Assembly: GCF_021458635.1 (NCBI RefSeq)
Contig: NZ_JAIRDQ010000001.1
Coordinates: 62,001 to 126,000, forward strand
Length of the DNA stretch: 64,000 nucleotides
From: Bradyrhizobium monzae
GTDB lineage: Bacteria > Pseudomonadota > Alphaproteobacteria > Rhizobiales > Xanthobacteraceae
Direction: 5' to 3'
Position 1 is the first letter of the stretch; each line of letters opens with the position of its first letter. Positions 1 to 8,617 of this stretch are shown here, one piece after another. Both the position numbers and the translations under genes were made by a program. The notes under the pieces were generated by a model, which ran no database searches, was not told where the DNA came from, and worked only from the letters and a program-made list of their open reading frames with translations.

Positions 1-580
1 CTCCGACGACGCGGCCTTGCCAGCGACCGATGCTGCGATGACGGGCGAGCCAGCCGGTGACCTGCCCGGCGGCAAGAGCGATCAACGCCGTGTAGATTGC
101 GCTCATGATCACGAAGACGACGCCGAGGACCGCAAGCTGCGCGACGACGGAGCCTCGATCGGGATGTACGAACTGAGGCAGGAAGGCCAGGAAGAACAGC
201 GCCGTCTTCGGGTTGAGCACTTCGGCGAGAACGGCCTGCCGGAAGGCGAGCGGCGCGTCGACCAGACGCGACTGCGCCAACTTGAGATCTTCGCTTCGCT
301 CCATCAACGCGCGGATGCCGAGATAGATGAGGTAGGCGGCACCGGCATACTTCACCAGGCTGAAGGCAACAGCCGAAGTCATCAGCACTGCCGACAATCC
401 GAGCGTGGCCATCGCCGTGTGAAGCATGTCGCCGGTGGCGATGCCCAGACCGGTGGCTATTCCGACGCGATGTCCGCCTACGGATGCGCGCGCGAGCACC
501 AGGAGGACGGCGGGACCAGGAATGAGGAAGAGACCGAGAACCACCGCAATGTAGGTCAGCAAGGTGTCGAAATGGATCAT
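1..580 (-). CDS. LysE/RhtB-family amino-acid exporter (3' end outside window)
   Basis: This is the N-terminal ~193 residues of a LysE/RhtB translocator; the stop codon lies beyond base 1. The protein begins MIHFDTLLTYIAVVLGLFLI and carries the family hallmark LIPGPAVLLV near residues 18-27, which sits in the first membrane helix. A conserved NPKTALFFLAFLPQF stretch follows around residue 120, and further hydrophobic helices are visible. Members export amino acids or homoserine-like compounds across the inner membrane; the substrate here cannot be read. The ATG at 578-580 begins the recognisable family start. About 180 bp of non-coding DNA separates it from the MFS gene downstream on the map. 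Confidence is high for the family and low for the substrate. Confidence 0.9.
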   Translation of the reverse strand, partial: MIHFDTLLTYIAVVLGLFLIPGPAVLLVLARASVGGHRVGIATGLGIATGDMLHTAMATLGLSAVLMTSAVAFSLVKYAGAAYLIYLGIRALMERSEDLKLAQSRLVDAPLAFRQAVLAEVLNPKTALFFLAFLPQFVHPDRGSVVAQLAVLGVVFVIMSAIYTALIALAAGQVTGWLARHRSIGRWQGRVVG

Positions 581-763
581 GGATAGTCCCGATTTGGCCG
601 TTGCTGACCAGGAGCCAGCCAGACGCGGCCTCTCAATGCAAGTCCTGAATGGACTAATCTTAGAGGCCCGGAGCGTGTGACGTCTGTTTTGAGCCGGAAC
701 CGTTGATTACGGCGAAGCAGCGCGGCGTCCGTTGCATCTCCCTAAGCAGACGCTCATGCCCGT

Positions 764-2002
764 CTACGCCGTCCGCAAGACCGGTGCGGGCGGCTGCGCC
801 GGCCGCATCAGCGCGAACGCGACCTGGATGATGCCGCCGGCCAAGCCCAGCGCCACGCCGATGCGCCAGGCCATGTTGTAGGAGCCGAGCGCGTCATAGA
901 TCACCCCTCCTCCGTAGGCGCCGAGGAAGCTGCCGACCTGGTGGCTCATGAAGGCAAGGCCCTGGATCATGGCCTGCCAGCGCAGGCCGAACATCTCGGC
1001 GACGGCGCCCGCGACCAGCGGGCCGACGCCCATCCAGAGGAAGCCCATGATGGCGCCGAACAGCAGCGTCGAGAACGGCGTCGCGGGCAGCATGAAGTAC
1101 CAGGCGAGCGCCAGCGAACGCAGGATGTAGATGCCGCCCAGCAGCGCCAGCTTGTTCCAGCGCTGGCCGGCCCAGCCGAAGAACAGCGAGCCCAGCACGT
1201 TGAAGCCGCCAATCATGCCGAGCGTCTGCGCGCTCAGCATCGGATCGAGGCCGCAGATCGCCAGATATGACGGCAGATGCGTGGTGAGGAACACGAGCTG
1301 CATGCCGCAAACCAGATAGGCGCAGGTCATCACCACGAAGGAGGCATTGCTGAACGCCAACCTGGCGACGGACGCGGCCGTGGCGTCGCCGATGTCGTCG
1401 GCGGCGGGCTTCGGCAGCGGGATGGCGTCGACGCGCCCGGCATACCAGGCGGCAGGAATCATCAGCACCGACATGACGACGAAGCCGGCGAGACCGACGC
1501 GCCAGCCAAAACCCTCGTTGAGCACCTGCCCGATCGGCGCCGACAGCAGCGCGCCGAGCGAGCCGGCGCCGGAGACGATGCCGAGCACGGTCGAGCGTAC
1601 CGTCGCCGGCACCGCGCGTGCCGCCACCGACATCGCGATCGCGGCCGCCGTGCAGGCGAGCGAGGTGCCGATCAGCACGCCGGCGCCGATCATGATGCTG
1701 ACGAGGCCGTTCGCGGTCGTCATCAGGATCAGGCCCGCGATGTACATCAGCGATCCGACGATCATGATGGGCCGGAAGCCGTAGCGAACGGTCATCGCGC
1801 CGGCGAGCGGCTGGAGAAAGCCCCAGGCGAGGTTCTGCACGGCCAGCGCCAGCGTGAAGTCCGACACCGAGAGGTGGATGTCGTGCGTCAGCGGCTGCAT
1901 GAAGATGCCGAGCGACTGCCGCAGCCCCATGCTCAGCGTCAGCATGATCGAGGCGCCGATCAGGATCGGCAATGTCGGACGCAGGACCTGCAACAGGGGC
2001 AT
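764..2002 (-). CDS. MFS transporter (OFA/monocarboxylate-like), TetR-linked
   Basis: A 412-residue major facilitator protein with about 12 hydrophobic segments. It starts MPLLQVLRPTLPILIGASIM, and its early GLRQSLGIFMQPL segment is typical of the CynX/OFA branch of MFS carriers. The ATG at 2000-2002 is preferred over an upstream in-frame ATG at 2047 because GGGAGAACAACA precedes it. The gene is divergent from a TetR-like regulator, and a perfect inverted repeat lies between them, so it is probably repressed by that regulator and induced by a ligand. Substrate unknown; drug or organic-acid efflux or uptake are both possible. Confidence 0.9.
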   Translation of the reverse strand: MPLLQVLRPTLPILIGASIMLTLSMGLRQSLGIFMQPLTHDIHLSVSDFTLALAVQNLAWGFLQPLAGAMTVRYGFRPIMIVGSLMYIAGLILMTTANGLVSIMIGAGVLIGTSLACTAAAIAMSVAARAVPATVRSTVLGIVSGAGSLGALLSAPIGQVLNEGFGWRVGLAGFVVMSVLMIPAAWYAGRVDAIPLPKPAADDIGDATAASVARLAFSNASFVVMTCAYLVCGMQLVFLTTHLPSYLAICGLDPMLSAQTLGMIGGFNVLGSLFFGWAGQRWNKLALLGGIYILRSLALAWYFMLPATPFSTLLFGAIMGFLWMGVGPLVAGAVAEMFGLRWQAMIQGLAFMSHQVGSFLGAYGGGVIYDALGSYNMAWRIGVALGLAGGIIQVAFALMRPAQPPAPVLRTA

Positions 2003-2063
2003 TGTTGTTCTCCCTCGTGGGCACGGCACGCGTGCCGGCGTCTGCAATTCGCGTCGATTTTGG

Positions 2064-2081
2064 TTACACAGACCTGTGTAA
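2064..2081. promoter_or_regulatory. TetR-type operator candidate, 18-bp palindrome
   Basis: TTACACAG and CTGTGTAA flank a two-base centre (AC), giving perfect 8-bp arms. The site lies between the divergent MFS gene (start 2002) and the TetR gene (start 2133), where a repressor controlling both would bind. TetR-family dimers commonly bind such palindromes; the assignment to this regulator is inference from position. Confidence 0.75.
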
Positions 2082-2132
2082 TTAGTCTATAGAAGGGTCG
2101 GACTGTCAAGCGAAGAGGACGTATCCGGCCGC

Positions 2133-2738
2133 ATGGCTCCCCCGCCCGCCCCACAGACGATGAAAGAGCGGATCCTCGAGACCGCCGACAAGCTGTTCTA
2201 TCTGCAAGGCATTCGCGCCATCGGCGTCGACACCATCGCCGCCGAGATCGGCATCTCCAAGCGCACGCTCTACAACCACTTCCCATCCAAGGATGCGCTG
2301 ATCGCGGCTTATCTGGAGCGCCGCTTCGTCCACGCGCGCCCCTCCGAGAAGCCGCCGGCCGAGCAGATTCTCGGCACCTTCGATTCGCTGGAGCGGCGTT
2401 TTGCAGCGAAGGATTTTCGCGGCTGCCCGTTCGTGAATGCAGTTGCCGAGCTCGGCCCCTCCGACCGCGCGGTGAAGAAGATCGCCATCGCCTTCAAGGA
2501 AAGCCGCCGCGTCTGGTTTCGCGAGCGGCTGACCGAGCTAGGTGTTGCGGAAGCGGACGCGCTCGCCACGCAGCTCGTGCTGCTGGTCGACGGCTCGATC
2601 GCGCAGGATCTGGTGCGCGACGATCCTGCGATGGCGCGCGCGGCGAAGGACGCGGCGAAGGTGCTGCTGCGGAATGCGGGGGTGGATGTTGGTGGTGATG
2701 CGCCGAAGCTCGTGAAGGGCAAGCACGCACCGCAATAG
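2133..2738 (+). CDS. TetR/AcrR-family transcriptional regulator
   Basis: A 201-residue protein with an N-terminal TetR helix-turn-helix at about residues 10-56. It contains KERILETADKLFYLQGIRAI, then VDTIAAEIGISKRTLYNHFPSKDAL, where the recognition helix is. The C-terminal ligand domain contains a KDFRGCPFVNAVAE segment common in this subfamily. A second in-frame ATG at 2160 (MKERIL) would still include the whole DNA-binding domain and may be the true start. It is divergent from the MFS carrier at 764-2002 and is the likely local repressor of that gene and of itself through the 2064-2081 palindrome. Confidence 0.92.
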   Translation: MAPPPAPQTMKERILETADKLFYLQGIRAIGVDTIAAEIGISKRTLYNHFPSKDALIAAYLERRFVHARPSEKPPAEQILGTFDSLERRFAAKDFRGCPFVNAVAELGPSDRAVKKIAIAFKESRRVWFRERLTELGVAEADALATQLVLLVDGSIAQDLVRDDPAMARAAKDAAKVLLRNAGVDVGGDAPKLVKGKHAPQ

Positions 2739-2745
2739 CCGCTGT

Positions 2746-2905
2746 CGTCCCGGACAAGCGCAGCGAAGCGGAGCGCAGATCCGGGACCCATACGCCGCAG
2801 CAATAGTTTGGCGAAGACTCGGGGTTATCTTCCGGCGCGAAGACCGTTCATCCCCGATAAATCACGCGGTATGGGTCTTTGCGTTCGCAGGGACGACACT
2901 GAGTG
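2746..2905. repeat. Bradyrhizobium-type intergenic repeat, imperfect long palindrome
   Basis: The left end reads GTCGTCCCGGACAAGCGCAG and continues into GATCCGGGACCCATACGCC. The right end reads GGTATGGGTCTTTGCGTTCG and ends CAGGGACGAC, so the outer parts (GTCGTCCC...GGGACGAC and CCATAC...GTATGG) are complementary. From recall, elements of this wording occur many times in Bradyrhizobium genomes. It fills the 210-bp gap between tetR and pleD, which are convergent. No coding capacity is supported here. Confidence 0.7.
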
Positions 2906-2949
2906 TTTCGCCGGGACGACTGCAGTATGGGCGCGCAGCCCCCTCGGCC

Positions 2950-4323
2950 TCACGCCGCCTGCGACACCACGCGATTGCGCCCGTCGTGCTTGGCGCGGTA
3001 GAGCGCCGTGTCGGCGCGCTTCAGGACATCACCCACCGCCTCGCCCTTCTGCTCCAGCGTGGTGAGCCCGATCGAGATCGTGACCTCGATGCGCTTGGTG
3101 CCCTTGTGGACGGCGAACGGCTCGCCGGCGATCGAGCGGCGCAGGCGCTCGGCGACCATGCCGGCGACGTGGAGATCGGTCTCCGGCATCACGATGACGA
3201 ACTCCTCGCCGCCGTAGCGGCAGGCGAGATCGATGCCGCGGATCGACTTGCGGACACGCACGGCGAATTCGCGCAGCACGTCGTCGCCGGCGTCGTGGCC
3301 GTAATTGTCGTTGATCGACTTGAAATAGTCGATGTCGAGGATCATCAGCGCCAAGGGCTTGCCGCGGGTCGAGGCCTGCTCGGCCAGCGTCGCCAGGTGG
3401 CTCTCCATGTAGCGGCGATTGTGCAGGCCGGTGAGCGCGTCGGTGATCGCCATCTCGATCGAGTTCTGCACGTTGTCGCGCAAATGATCGGTGTAGCGGC
3501 GGCGGCGGATCTGGGTGCGGGCACGCGCAAGCAACTCGGTCTTGTCGATCGGGCGCAGCAGATAATCGTTGACGCCGATCTCGAGGCCGCGGAGCAGCCG
3601 CGTGGCATTTTCCGCTTCCGCGATCGCCAGGATCGGCACGTGGCGGGTGCGCTCCAGCGAACGCGCCTGGCTGCACAGCCGCAGGCCATCGAAATTGTTA
3701 AGATCGAGCGAGACGATCAAGAGATCGTAATTGCCTTCGGCGGCGTGGAACAGCGCTTCGGTAGGATTCGGCTCGACGTCGATGGTGTGCTCGGCGGCGA
3801 GGATCGTCGCCAGCCGCTCATAGGATGATTGCCGGTCGTCGACCAGCAGGATGCGGCCGCCCTTGCCTGCATCGGCGATGGCGCTGCGCTCGGGCGCCTG
3901 CATGCCGATCTCGAGCGAGGTGATGGCGCGCATGCGCAGCTCGTCCGTCATCATCTTCAGCCGCGTCAGCGAGCGCACGCGCGCGATCAGCACGACGTCG
4001 GAGACGGGCTTGGTCAGGAAATCGTCGGCGCCGGCTTCAAGTCCGCGGTTGCGGTCGGACGGACTGTCGAGCGCAGTGACCATCACGACGGGAATGTGGT
4101 GCGTGGCCGGATCGGTCTTGAGGCGGCGACAGACTTCAAAGCCGTCCATGTCGGGCATCATCACGTCGAGCAGGACGATGTCGCATTCGGCGCGGCTGGC
4201 CAGCGCCAGCGCCTCGGTGCCGTTCGAGGCGGTCATCACGTCGAAATATTCGGCCGAGAGACGGGCTTCGAGCAGTTTGACGTTGGCGGGAACGTCGTCG
4301 ACGACCAGGATACGCGCGGACAC
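2950..4323 (-). CDS. pleD: PleD-like response regulator diguanylate cyclase (REC-REC-GGDEF)
   Basis: 457 residues, matching Caulobacter PleD (454) in length and order: REC1 (about 1-120), REC2 (about 155-275) and GGDEF (about 290-457). REC1 keeps the acidic pocket and phospho-acceptor D53 in LLDVMMPDMDG. REC2 has serine 205 where the aspartate should be (LLIVSLDLNNFDG), so it is an adaptor, not a receiver. The active-site motif is GGEEF at 371-375, preceded by RGID at 362-365, which fits the RxxD inhibitory c-di-GMP site. It should make c-di-GMP when phosphorylated and dimerised. It lies 14 bp downstream of divK, as in other alphaproteobacteria. Confidence 0.95.
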   Translation of the reverse strand: MSARILVVDDVPANVKLLEARLSAEYFDVMTASNGTEALALASRAECDIVLLDVMMPDMDGFEVCRRLKTDPATHHIPVVMVTALDSPSDRNRGLEAGADDFLTKPVSDVVLIARVRSLTRLKMMTDELRMRAITSLEIGMQAPERSAIADAGKGGRILLVDDRQSSYERLATILAAEHTIDVEPNPTEALFHAAEGNYDLLIVSLDLNNFDGLRLCSQARSLERTRHVPILAIAEAENATRLLRGLEIGVNDYLLRPIDKTELLARARTQIRRRRYTDHLRDNVQNSIEMAITDALTGLHNRRYMESHLATLAEQASTRGKPLALMILDIDYFKSINDNYGHDAGDDVLREFAVRVRKSIRGIDLACRYGGEEFVIVMPETDLHVAGMVAERLRRSIAGEPFAVHKGTKRIEVTISIGLTTLEQKGEAVGDVLKRADTALYRAKHDGRNRVVSQAA

Positions 4324-4337
4324 TGTGAACTCACTTC

Positions 4338-4703
4338 CTATCCGATAAAACGCCGGACCGTCTCAATGAATTTGCCGACCGAGATCGGCTTGGACAAATA
4401 GGCTTCGCATCCGCCCTCGCGGATGCGCTCTTCGTCGCCCTTCATCGCGAACGCCGTGACCGCGACGACGGGAATGGCGCGCAGCTCCGGATCGTCCTTG
4501 ATCCAGCGCGTCACCTCGAGCCCCGACACCTGCGGCAATTGGATATCCATCAGCACCAGGTCAGGCCGCATCTTGCGCACGAGGTCGAGCGCCTCGTAGC
4601 CGTTGCTGGTGCCGGAGGTCTGGTAGCCGTGCGCCTCCAACAGGTCGCGGAAGAGCTTCATGTTGAGCTCGTTGTCTTCCACGATCAGGACGGTCTTAGC
4701 CAT
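4338..4703 (-). CDS. divK: Single-domain response regulator DivK
   Basis: A 121-residue stand-alone receiver domain with no output domain. It has the acidic pair at E9-D10, phospho-acceptor D53 in LVLMDIQLP, and the conserved lysine in YLSKPISV. Length, sequence feel and the downstream pleD gene match DivK, which in Caulobacter relays phosphate between the DivJ/PleC kinases and controls CtrA through DivL/CckA. It forms an operon with pleD (14-bp gap). Regulation cannot be read from the upstream sequence; I looked for a full CtrA box (TTAA-N7-TTAA) and did not see one. Confidence 0.95.
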   Translation of the reverse strand: MAKTVLIVEDNELNMKLFRDLLEAHGYQTSGTSNGYEALDLVRKMRPDLVLMDIQLPQVSGLEVTRWIKDDPELRAIPVVAVTAFAMKGDEERIREGGCEAYLSKPISVGKFIETVRRFIG

Positions 4704-4870
4704 CCCGCCCTCCTGATTGGCACGAAGCCCTATACATGTGACGCCTCAGGCGCCGCTTTCCGGCGCTTCGAAAACTGGATTCAAACTAGCCTCAGATTCG
4801 CTTGAGTTTCGTTAAACCCGAGGGGCCACTTTCTGCGATGTGGTTTCCAGTTGCTTGTCCGGGCCAGCAA

Positions 4871-4922
4871 GACTCGGGCCCGAGACTCAGTCCCGAGACT
4901 CGGTCCCAAGACTCGGGCATAT
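4871..4922. repeat. 13-bp tandem repeat, four copies, in promoter region
   Basis: Four consecutive units start at 4871, 4884, 4897 and 4910: GACTCGGGCCCGA, GACTCAGTCCCGA, GACTCGGTCCCAA and GACTCGGGCATAT. The first three are near-identical; the last keeps the first eight bases only. They lie 45-96 bp upstream of the GTG start of the DUF3572 gene, within the 263-bp gap after divK. Such arrays can vary in copy number by slippage. Confidence 0.85.
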
Positions 4923-4966
4923 TCCAAAGTAGACACCGAAAGTTAACGGAAAGGCAAACTGGGCCC

Positions 4967-5278
4967 GTGAAAAAGCCTGTTCACAACCCTCGCGAAGTCG
5001 CTGAAATCGTTGCGATTCAGGCGTTGTCCTTTATTGCGGGCGACCCTGAAAGGCTGGGCCTGTTCCTGGCTGAGACAGGTGTCGGCCCGGAGACGCTGCG
5101 GAACGCTGCCTCGGACCCCAATTTCCTGCTCAGCGTGCTCGATTTCGTGCTGCGCGATGACGACACCGTGAAGACTTTTGCCAAGGCCTCGGAACTGCAT
5201 CCGACCAACGTTGCCGCAGCGCGGCAGGTGCTGGGCGATGCGCTCGGCGACCGGACCTGGGAGCGCGACGTGCCGTGA
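4967..5278 (+). CDS. DUF3572 family protein
   Basis: A 103-residue conserved alphaproteobacterial protein of unknown function. From VREVAEIVAIQALSFIAGDP-like wording to the FLLSVLDFVLRDDDTVKTFA segment it matches what I recall of DUF3572. The GTG at 4967 is chosen because homologous sequence begins just after it; the open frame further upstream runs through the 13-bp repeats and is unlike protein. Its stop overlaps the GTG start of dinB (GTGA), so the two are almost certainly co-translated. A link to DNA repair is suggested by context only. Confidence 0.8.
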   Translation: MKKPVHNPREVAEIVAIQALSFIAGDPERLGLFLAETGVGPETLRNAASDPNFLLSVLDFVLRDDDTVKTFAKASELHPTNVAAARQVLGDALGDRTWERDVP

Positions 5279-6579
5279 GCGCCGTCGATCCGGCCGGGCC
5301 CCGCTGCTTCTGCCGGGATTGTCTGGCCGATCTGGACATGAGCGTGCAGAACTTGGGCCTGCGGCGCTGTTCCGCCTGCGGCTCCCCTCGCCTCGTCCGC
5401 CACCGCGCGCTCGCGGGCCTGACCATCGCCCATATCGACTGCGACGCCTTCTATGCGAGGGTCGAGAAGCGCGACAATCCTGACATCGCCGACAAGCCCG
5501 TCATCATCGGCGGCGGCAAGCGCGGCGTGGTGTCGGCCGCCTGTTACATCGCGCGCACCTATGGCGTGCGCTCGGCGATGCCGATGTTCAAAGCGCTCGA
5601 AGCCTGTCCGCATGCGACCGTGATCGGGCCGGACATGGCAAAGTATGTCCGCGTCGGACGCGAGGTGCGACAGGCCATGCAGGCGCTGACGCCGCTGGTC
5701 GAGCCGCTCTCGATCGACGAGGCTTTTCTCGATCTCTCCGGCACCGAGCGGGTGCACGGCATGATCCCGGCCAAGGTGCTGGCGCGCTTTGCCCGCGACG
5801 TCGAGCGCGACGTCGGCATCTCGGTCTCGGTCGGCCTGTCCTGCAACAAGTTCTTGGCCAAGATCGCCTCCGATCTCGACAAGCCGCGCGGCTTTGCCGT
5901 ACTCGACCGGGAGGAAGCGCGTTTGATGCTGGCTTCGAGGCCGGTCGGCTTCATCTTCGGCGTCGGACCTGCGACGCAGGAGCGCCTCGTGCAGCGCGGC
6001 TTCCGCATCATCGCCGACCTGCAGAAGGCCGACGAAATCGAGCTGATGCGGCAGTTTCCGAGCGACGGCCGCCGGCTGTGGCGGCTCGCCCGCGGCATCG
6101 ACGACCGCCGCGTCGAAGCCGATCGCGGCGCCAAGACGATTTCGAGCGAAACCACCTTCGAGACCGACATCCGCGATTTCGTGGCGCTGGAAAAGATCCT
6201 GTGGCGGCTGTGCGAAAAGACGTCGTCACGGCTCAAGAGCAGTGAGCTTGCCGGATCAACCGTCACGTTGAAGCTGAAGACCGCCGACTTCCGTCAGCGC
6301 ACGCGCTCGCAATCGATCGCCGCACCGACGCAGCTTGCTGCAAAGATCTTTTCGATCTGCCGCGAGATGCTGGCGAAAGAAATCGACGGCACCGCCTTCC
6401 GCCTGATGGGCGCCGGCGTCAGCGCGCTCCGCGACGGCTCCCCCGCCGACGACACCGACATGCTCGACCGCCGCGCCGCGCATGCCGAGCGGGCCGTGGA
6501 CAGCCTGCGCAAGAAGTTCGGCAGCGCCGCTGTCATTCGAGGTATCGCGTATGACGGGCCGGAGAAAGCGCAGGAATGA
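5275..6579 (+). CDS. dinB: DNA polymerase IV (Y-family) with N-terminal zinc ribbon
   Basis: 434 residues. The catalytic core starts near residue 44 with IDCDAFYARVEKRDNPD (first metal aspartate) and continues with LSIDEAFLDLSG (second DE pair). The little-finger domain lies towards the C terminus. Ahead of the core are two CxxC pairs (CRDC at about 12-15 and CSAC at about 33-36), forming a zinc ribbon absent from E. coli DinB but seen in rhizobial DinB proteins. It is an error-prone lesion-bypass polymerase. The start GTG overlaps the stop of the DUF3572 gene. A 207-bp gap after it (6580-6786) shows nothing I can name. Confidence 0.95.
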   Translation: MSAVDPAGPRCFCRDCLADLDMSVQNLGLRRCSACGSPRLVRHRALAGLTIAHIDCDAFYARVEKRDNPDIADKPVIIGGGKRGVVSAACYIARTYGVRSAMPMFKALEACPHATVIGPDMAKYVRVGREVRQAMQALTPLVEPLSIDEAFLDLSGTERVHGMIPAKVLARFARDVERDVGISVSVGLSCNKFLAKIASDLDKPRGFAVLDREEARLMLASRPVGFIFGVGPATQERLVQRGFRIIADLQKADEIELMRQFPSDGRRLWRLARGIDDRRVEADRGAKTISSETTFETDIRDFVALEKILWRLCEKTSSRLKSSELAGSTVTLKLKTADFRQRTRSQSIAAPTQLAAKIFSICREMLAKEIDGTAFRLMGAGVSALRDGSPADDTDMLDRRAAHAERAVDSLRKKFGSAAVIRGIAYDGPEKAQE

Positions 6580-6786
6580 CTTGGCTGCCCGCTCGACTCA
6601 GTCGCGTTCGAAGATTTGCGCACCCGGATAAACAAGTTGAAGGTATTTTTTGGGGTGAAAGTCTATGCTTATTTGCGCCTTCGGTCGTAAAGCTCCTTAC
6701 GATGATAAAGCGGTCGCCGAGTTTTCGTTTTGTTGCCGATCCTCAAGCATTTCTTGAGGGGCTGGACCAATCTGACGAATAAGGGC

Positions 6787-7197
6787 TCAACCCATCCTAC
6801 CGGCCGACATCTCCCGCAGGAGCGCCATCGCTTCATCGGCCCGGTCGACAGGCACGAAGAGATGATCGTGGTGAAAGGCCGATACGGCGTTCACGCTGAT
6901 CCCGGCCGCGGCCAGACGCGCAGTGAGGGCTGCCAGGAAGCCCACTGCATCGAGCGCGGAGTGAACCGTCAGGGTGATCAGGCGCGAGGCGAACGCGTGG
7001 GCCAGTCCTGCGGCTTCGGCTTTCTCACGCAGGATGACCAGCGTCGTCCCTTCCTGCTCACGGAACGTTAGCAGCGGATTGATTGCTGCGGGAATGCTTG
7101 CGCCCGGCGCAAGCGTGCAAAACACGAAGATGCCGTCCAGCATCTCCGGCTTCATGCTCTTCAGCAGCGCATCAAGATCGCGTTCGCCCGTCACCAT
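6787..7197 (-). CDS. ACT-domain protein
   Basis: 136 residues, apparently all regulatory domain: two ACT-like halves, the second around LITLTVHSALDAVGFLAALT and AAAGISVNAVSAFHHDHLFV. No catalytic domain is attached. ACT domains bind amino acids, so this stand-alone protein may sense one and act on a partner, but no partner is encoded next to it. The ATG at 7195-7197 follows GAGGG at a good distance. Convergent with dinB. Confidence 0.85.
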   Translation of the reverse strand: MVTGERDLDALLKSMKPEMLDGIFVFCTLAPGASIPAAINPLLTFREQEGTTLVILREKAEAAGLAHAFASRLITLTVHSALDAVGFLAALTARLAAAGISVNAVSAFHHDHLFVPVDRADEAMALLREMSAGRMG

Positions 7198-7270
7198 TCC
7201 AGCCCTCTAGCCGCGCGAGCGGCTGTTGATGCCACGACCAACATACCTTGGTATATCGCCCCTAATCCTT

Positions 7271-7684
7271 CTAGTACGCCGACCTTATCTGTTCGGCTGT
7301 CCATTCCACATGCCCATTCGAATGCACTGATTGGCGCCTACTTTGCGTTTCGCTCACGTAAGCCCAGTATGCATCTCGTCGGCTCTGCCGATTTTCCGGT
7401 TGCCACATTGGAAAACGGTAATCGCGCTCATTGGCGAAGCGAAAGTCGACGGCTCCAATCCGGTAGTGCTTCGTGTGAAGATCAGGGAATCTCTGCTCGA
7501 TGTGAGCCATAATTTGATCGTTCATTGCATTGTCGAGGAACCCCCGATTTCCCTCAGCGCGAAGATATGCCGTCCATTGATCTGGATGCTCTTGCTTGTA
7601 GGAATCGATTAGCGCAGTAAGTTCACCGGTGGACCACTCTCTTAGGCCCATATCGCGTCCCGGGCGCGTGGATCTGATCGTCAT
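7271..7684 (-). CDS. Hypothetical protein in lower-GC patch
   Basis: About 137 residues, unrecognised. The sequence is hydrophilic, rich in W, R, Q and Y (for example RDYRFPMWQPENRQSRRDAY and AYWAYVSETQSRR), with no membrane segment or signal peptide. Codon third positions are less GC-rich than in the flanking genes. Several starts are possible (ATG at 7696, 7684 or about 7648); 7684 is a compromise because 7696 would overlap the start of the gene on the other strand. It is divergent from the unknown gene at 7695-8117. Confidence 0.5.
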   Translation of the reverse strand: MTIRSTRPGRDMGLREWSTGELTALIDSYKQEHPDQWTAYLRAEGNRGFLDNAMNDQIMAHIEQRFPDLHTKHYRIGAVDFRFANERDYRFPMWQPENRQSRRDAYWAYVSETQSRRQSVHSNGHVEWTAEQIRSAY

Positions 7685-7694
7685 TGTTGGCCGC

Positions 7695-8117
7695 ATGATT
7701 AAGTGCTCCCAGTACCTACCTGCCAAGCAATCATCGCTCTCTCAGGCTCTCTTGCTTATACCGCAGCAGCGGCGACATCACATAGGCGAGTTTCTGTCGT
7801 ACCTGGAGAGCGATGTCCCTGACTTTTGGACAGAGATTCGGGAGGTCTACGATGAAATTGGCTTTGCGGAAATTTCGATTGTGGGGAAATTTCGTGAGCT
7901 GACGGCGAGCCGATTTGCTGTGCCCGAAGACCTTGATTGTTCAACAATCTCTGCGGGGATCGTGGAAGAGATGGATCGCTTGTTTCACTTCAGAATGATG
8001 CGCCCCGAAAATCGAGAGAAAATGTGGCGCCTTCAGGAAGATTGGATGGCCGCAAAAGAGAGCATGACGTTCGATGAATGGCGCCAAAGCGTCCAGCACG
8101 GGCGAAAGGCTAAGTAG
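7695..8117 (+). CDS. Hypothetical protein in lower-GC patch
   Basis: 140 residues, unrecognised, starting MIKCSQYLPAKQSSLSQALL. It is charged and probably helical (EFLSYLESDVPDFWTEIREV, then MDRLFHFRMMRPENREKMW), soluble and without a clear motif. GC is visibly lower than its surroundings. No good ribosome site precedes 7695, so the start is uncertain. With its divergent neighbour it forms a two-gene patch of unlike composition, possibly acquired. I cannot assign a function. Confidence 0.5.
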   Translation: MIKCSQYLPAKQSSLSQALLLIPQQRRHHIGEFLSYLESDVPDFWTEIREVYDEIGFAEISIVGKFRELTASRFAVPEDLDCSTISAGIVEEMDRLFHFRMMRPENREKMWRLQEDWMAAKESMTFDEWRQSVQHGRKAK

Positions 8118-8617
8118 TCTTAAGAACAATCTCAGCGAAGCTGCGAGTTACGGTGACAGTGCACTTAATTGTCGTAAATCCGAATTAGATTGCGCGTTAA
8201 ACTTATCGATCTGACGATGCCGCGACGCGGCGGGCGGTGACAGCGCTGGACTGTCGCTGAAATCCCTGAAGTGAGATAGTTGCAGTGACGGTGCCGGACC
8301 ATCGCCTAAATTGGCGGCACCGCAATCGCGAAGTAGCTGGTTCAGCATGAAATGAGGGGCGCTCGTTCGTCGGATTCCGAAAGCCGAAACGTCGGGGCGG
8401 CCAGCCCGTACCGCATTTGAAAAACGCCAGCATGGCAGAGTGCCACTGTTTTGCCCGACGCGTCAACTAAAATTCGTAAAAGACGAAATTAAGGTCACCC
8501 TGTCCCGTTTGGCAGCTGCGTTTCTACTGTGCATGGGGTTGTTTTCACGTTTTGCGGGAGCACGTGCCGGAGCGGCTCGTCCATTCTTCCTCAGCCTGAG
8601 ACCGCCCGGCTGCGCAC
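8118..8617. other. 500-bp stretch without a supported gene
   Basis: Short frames exist on both strands, but none has convincing codon use, a ribosome site or a recognisable product. Composition near 8100-8220 is AT-richer than the surroundings. I see no transposase remnant, tRNA or inverted-repeat boundary that would define an island edge. Confidence 0.5.

Noticed and set aside
4871..4922. Short CRISPR-like array
   Set aside because: Units are directly adjacent with no spacers, and no cas gene is present.
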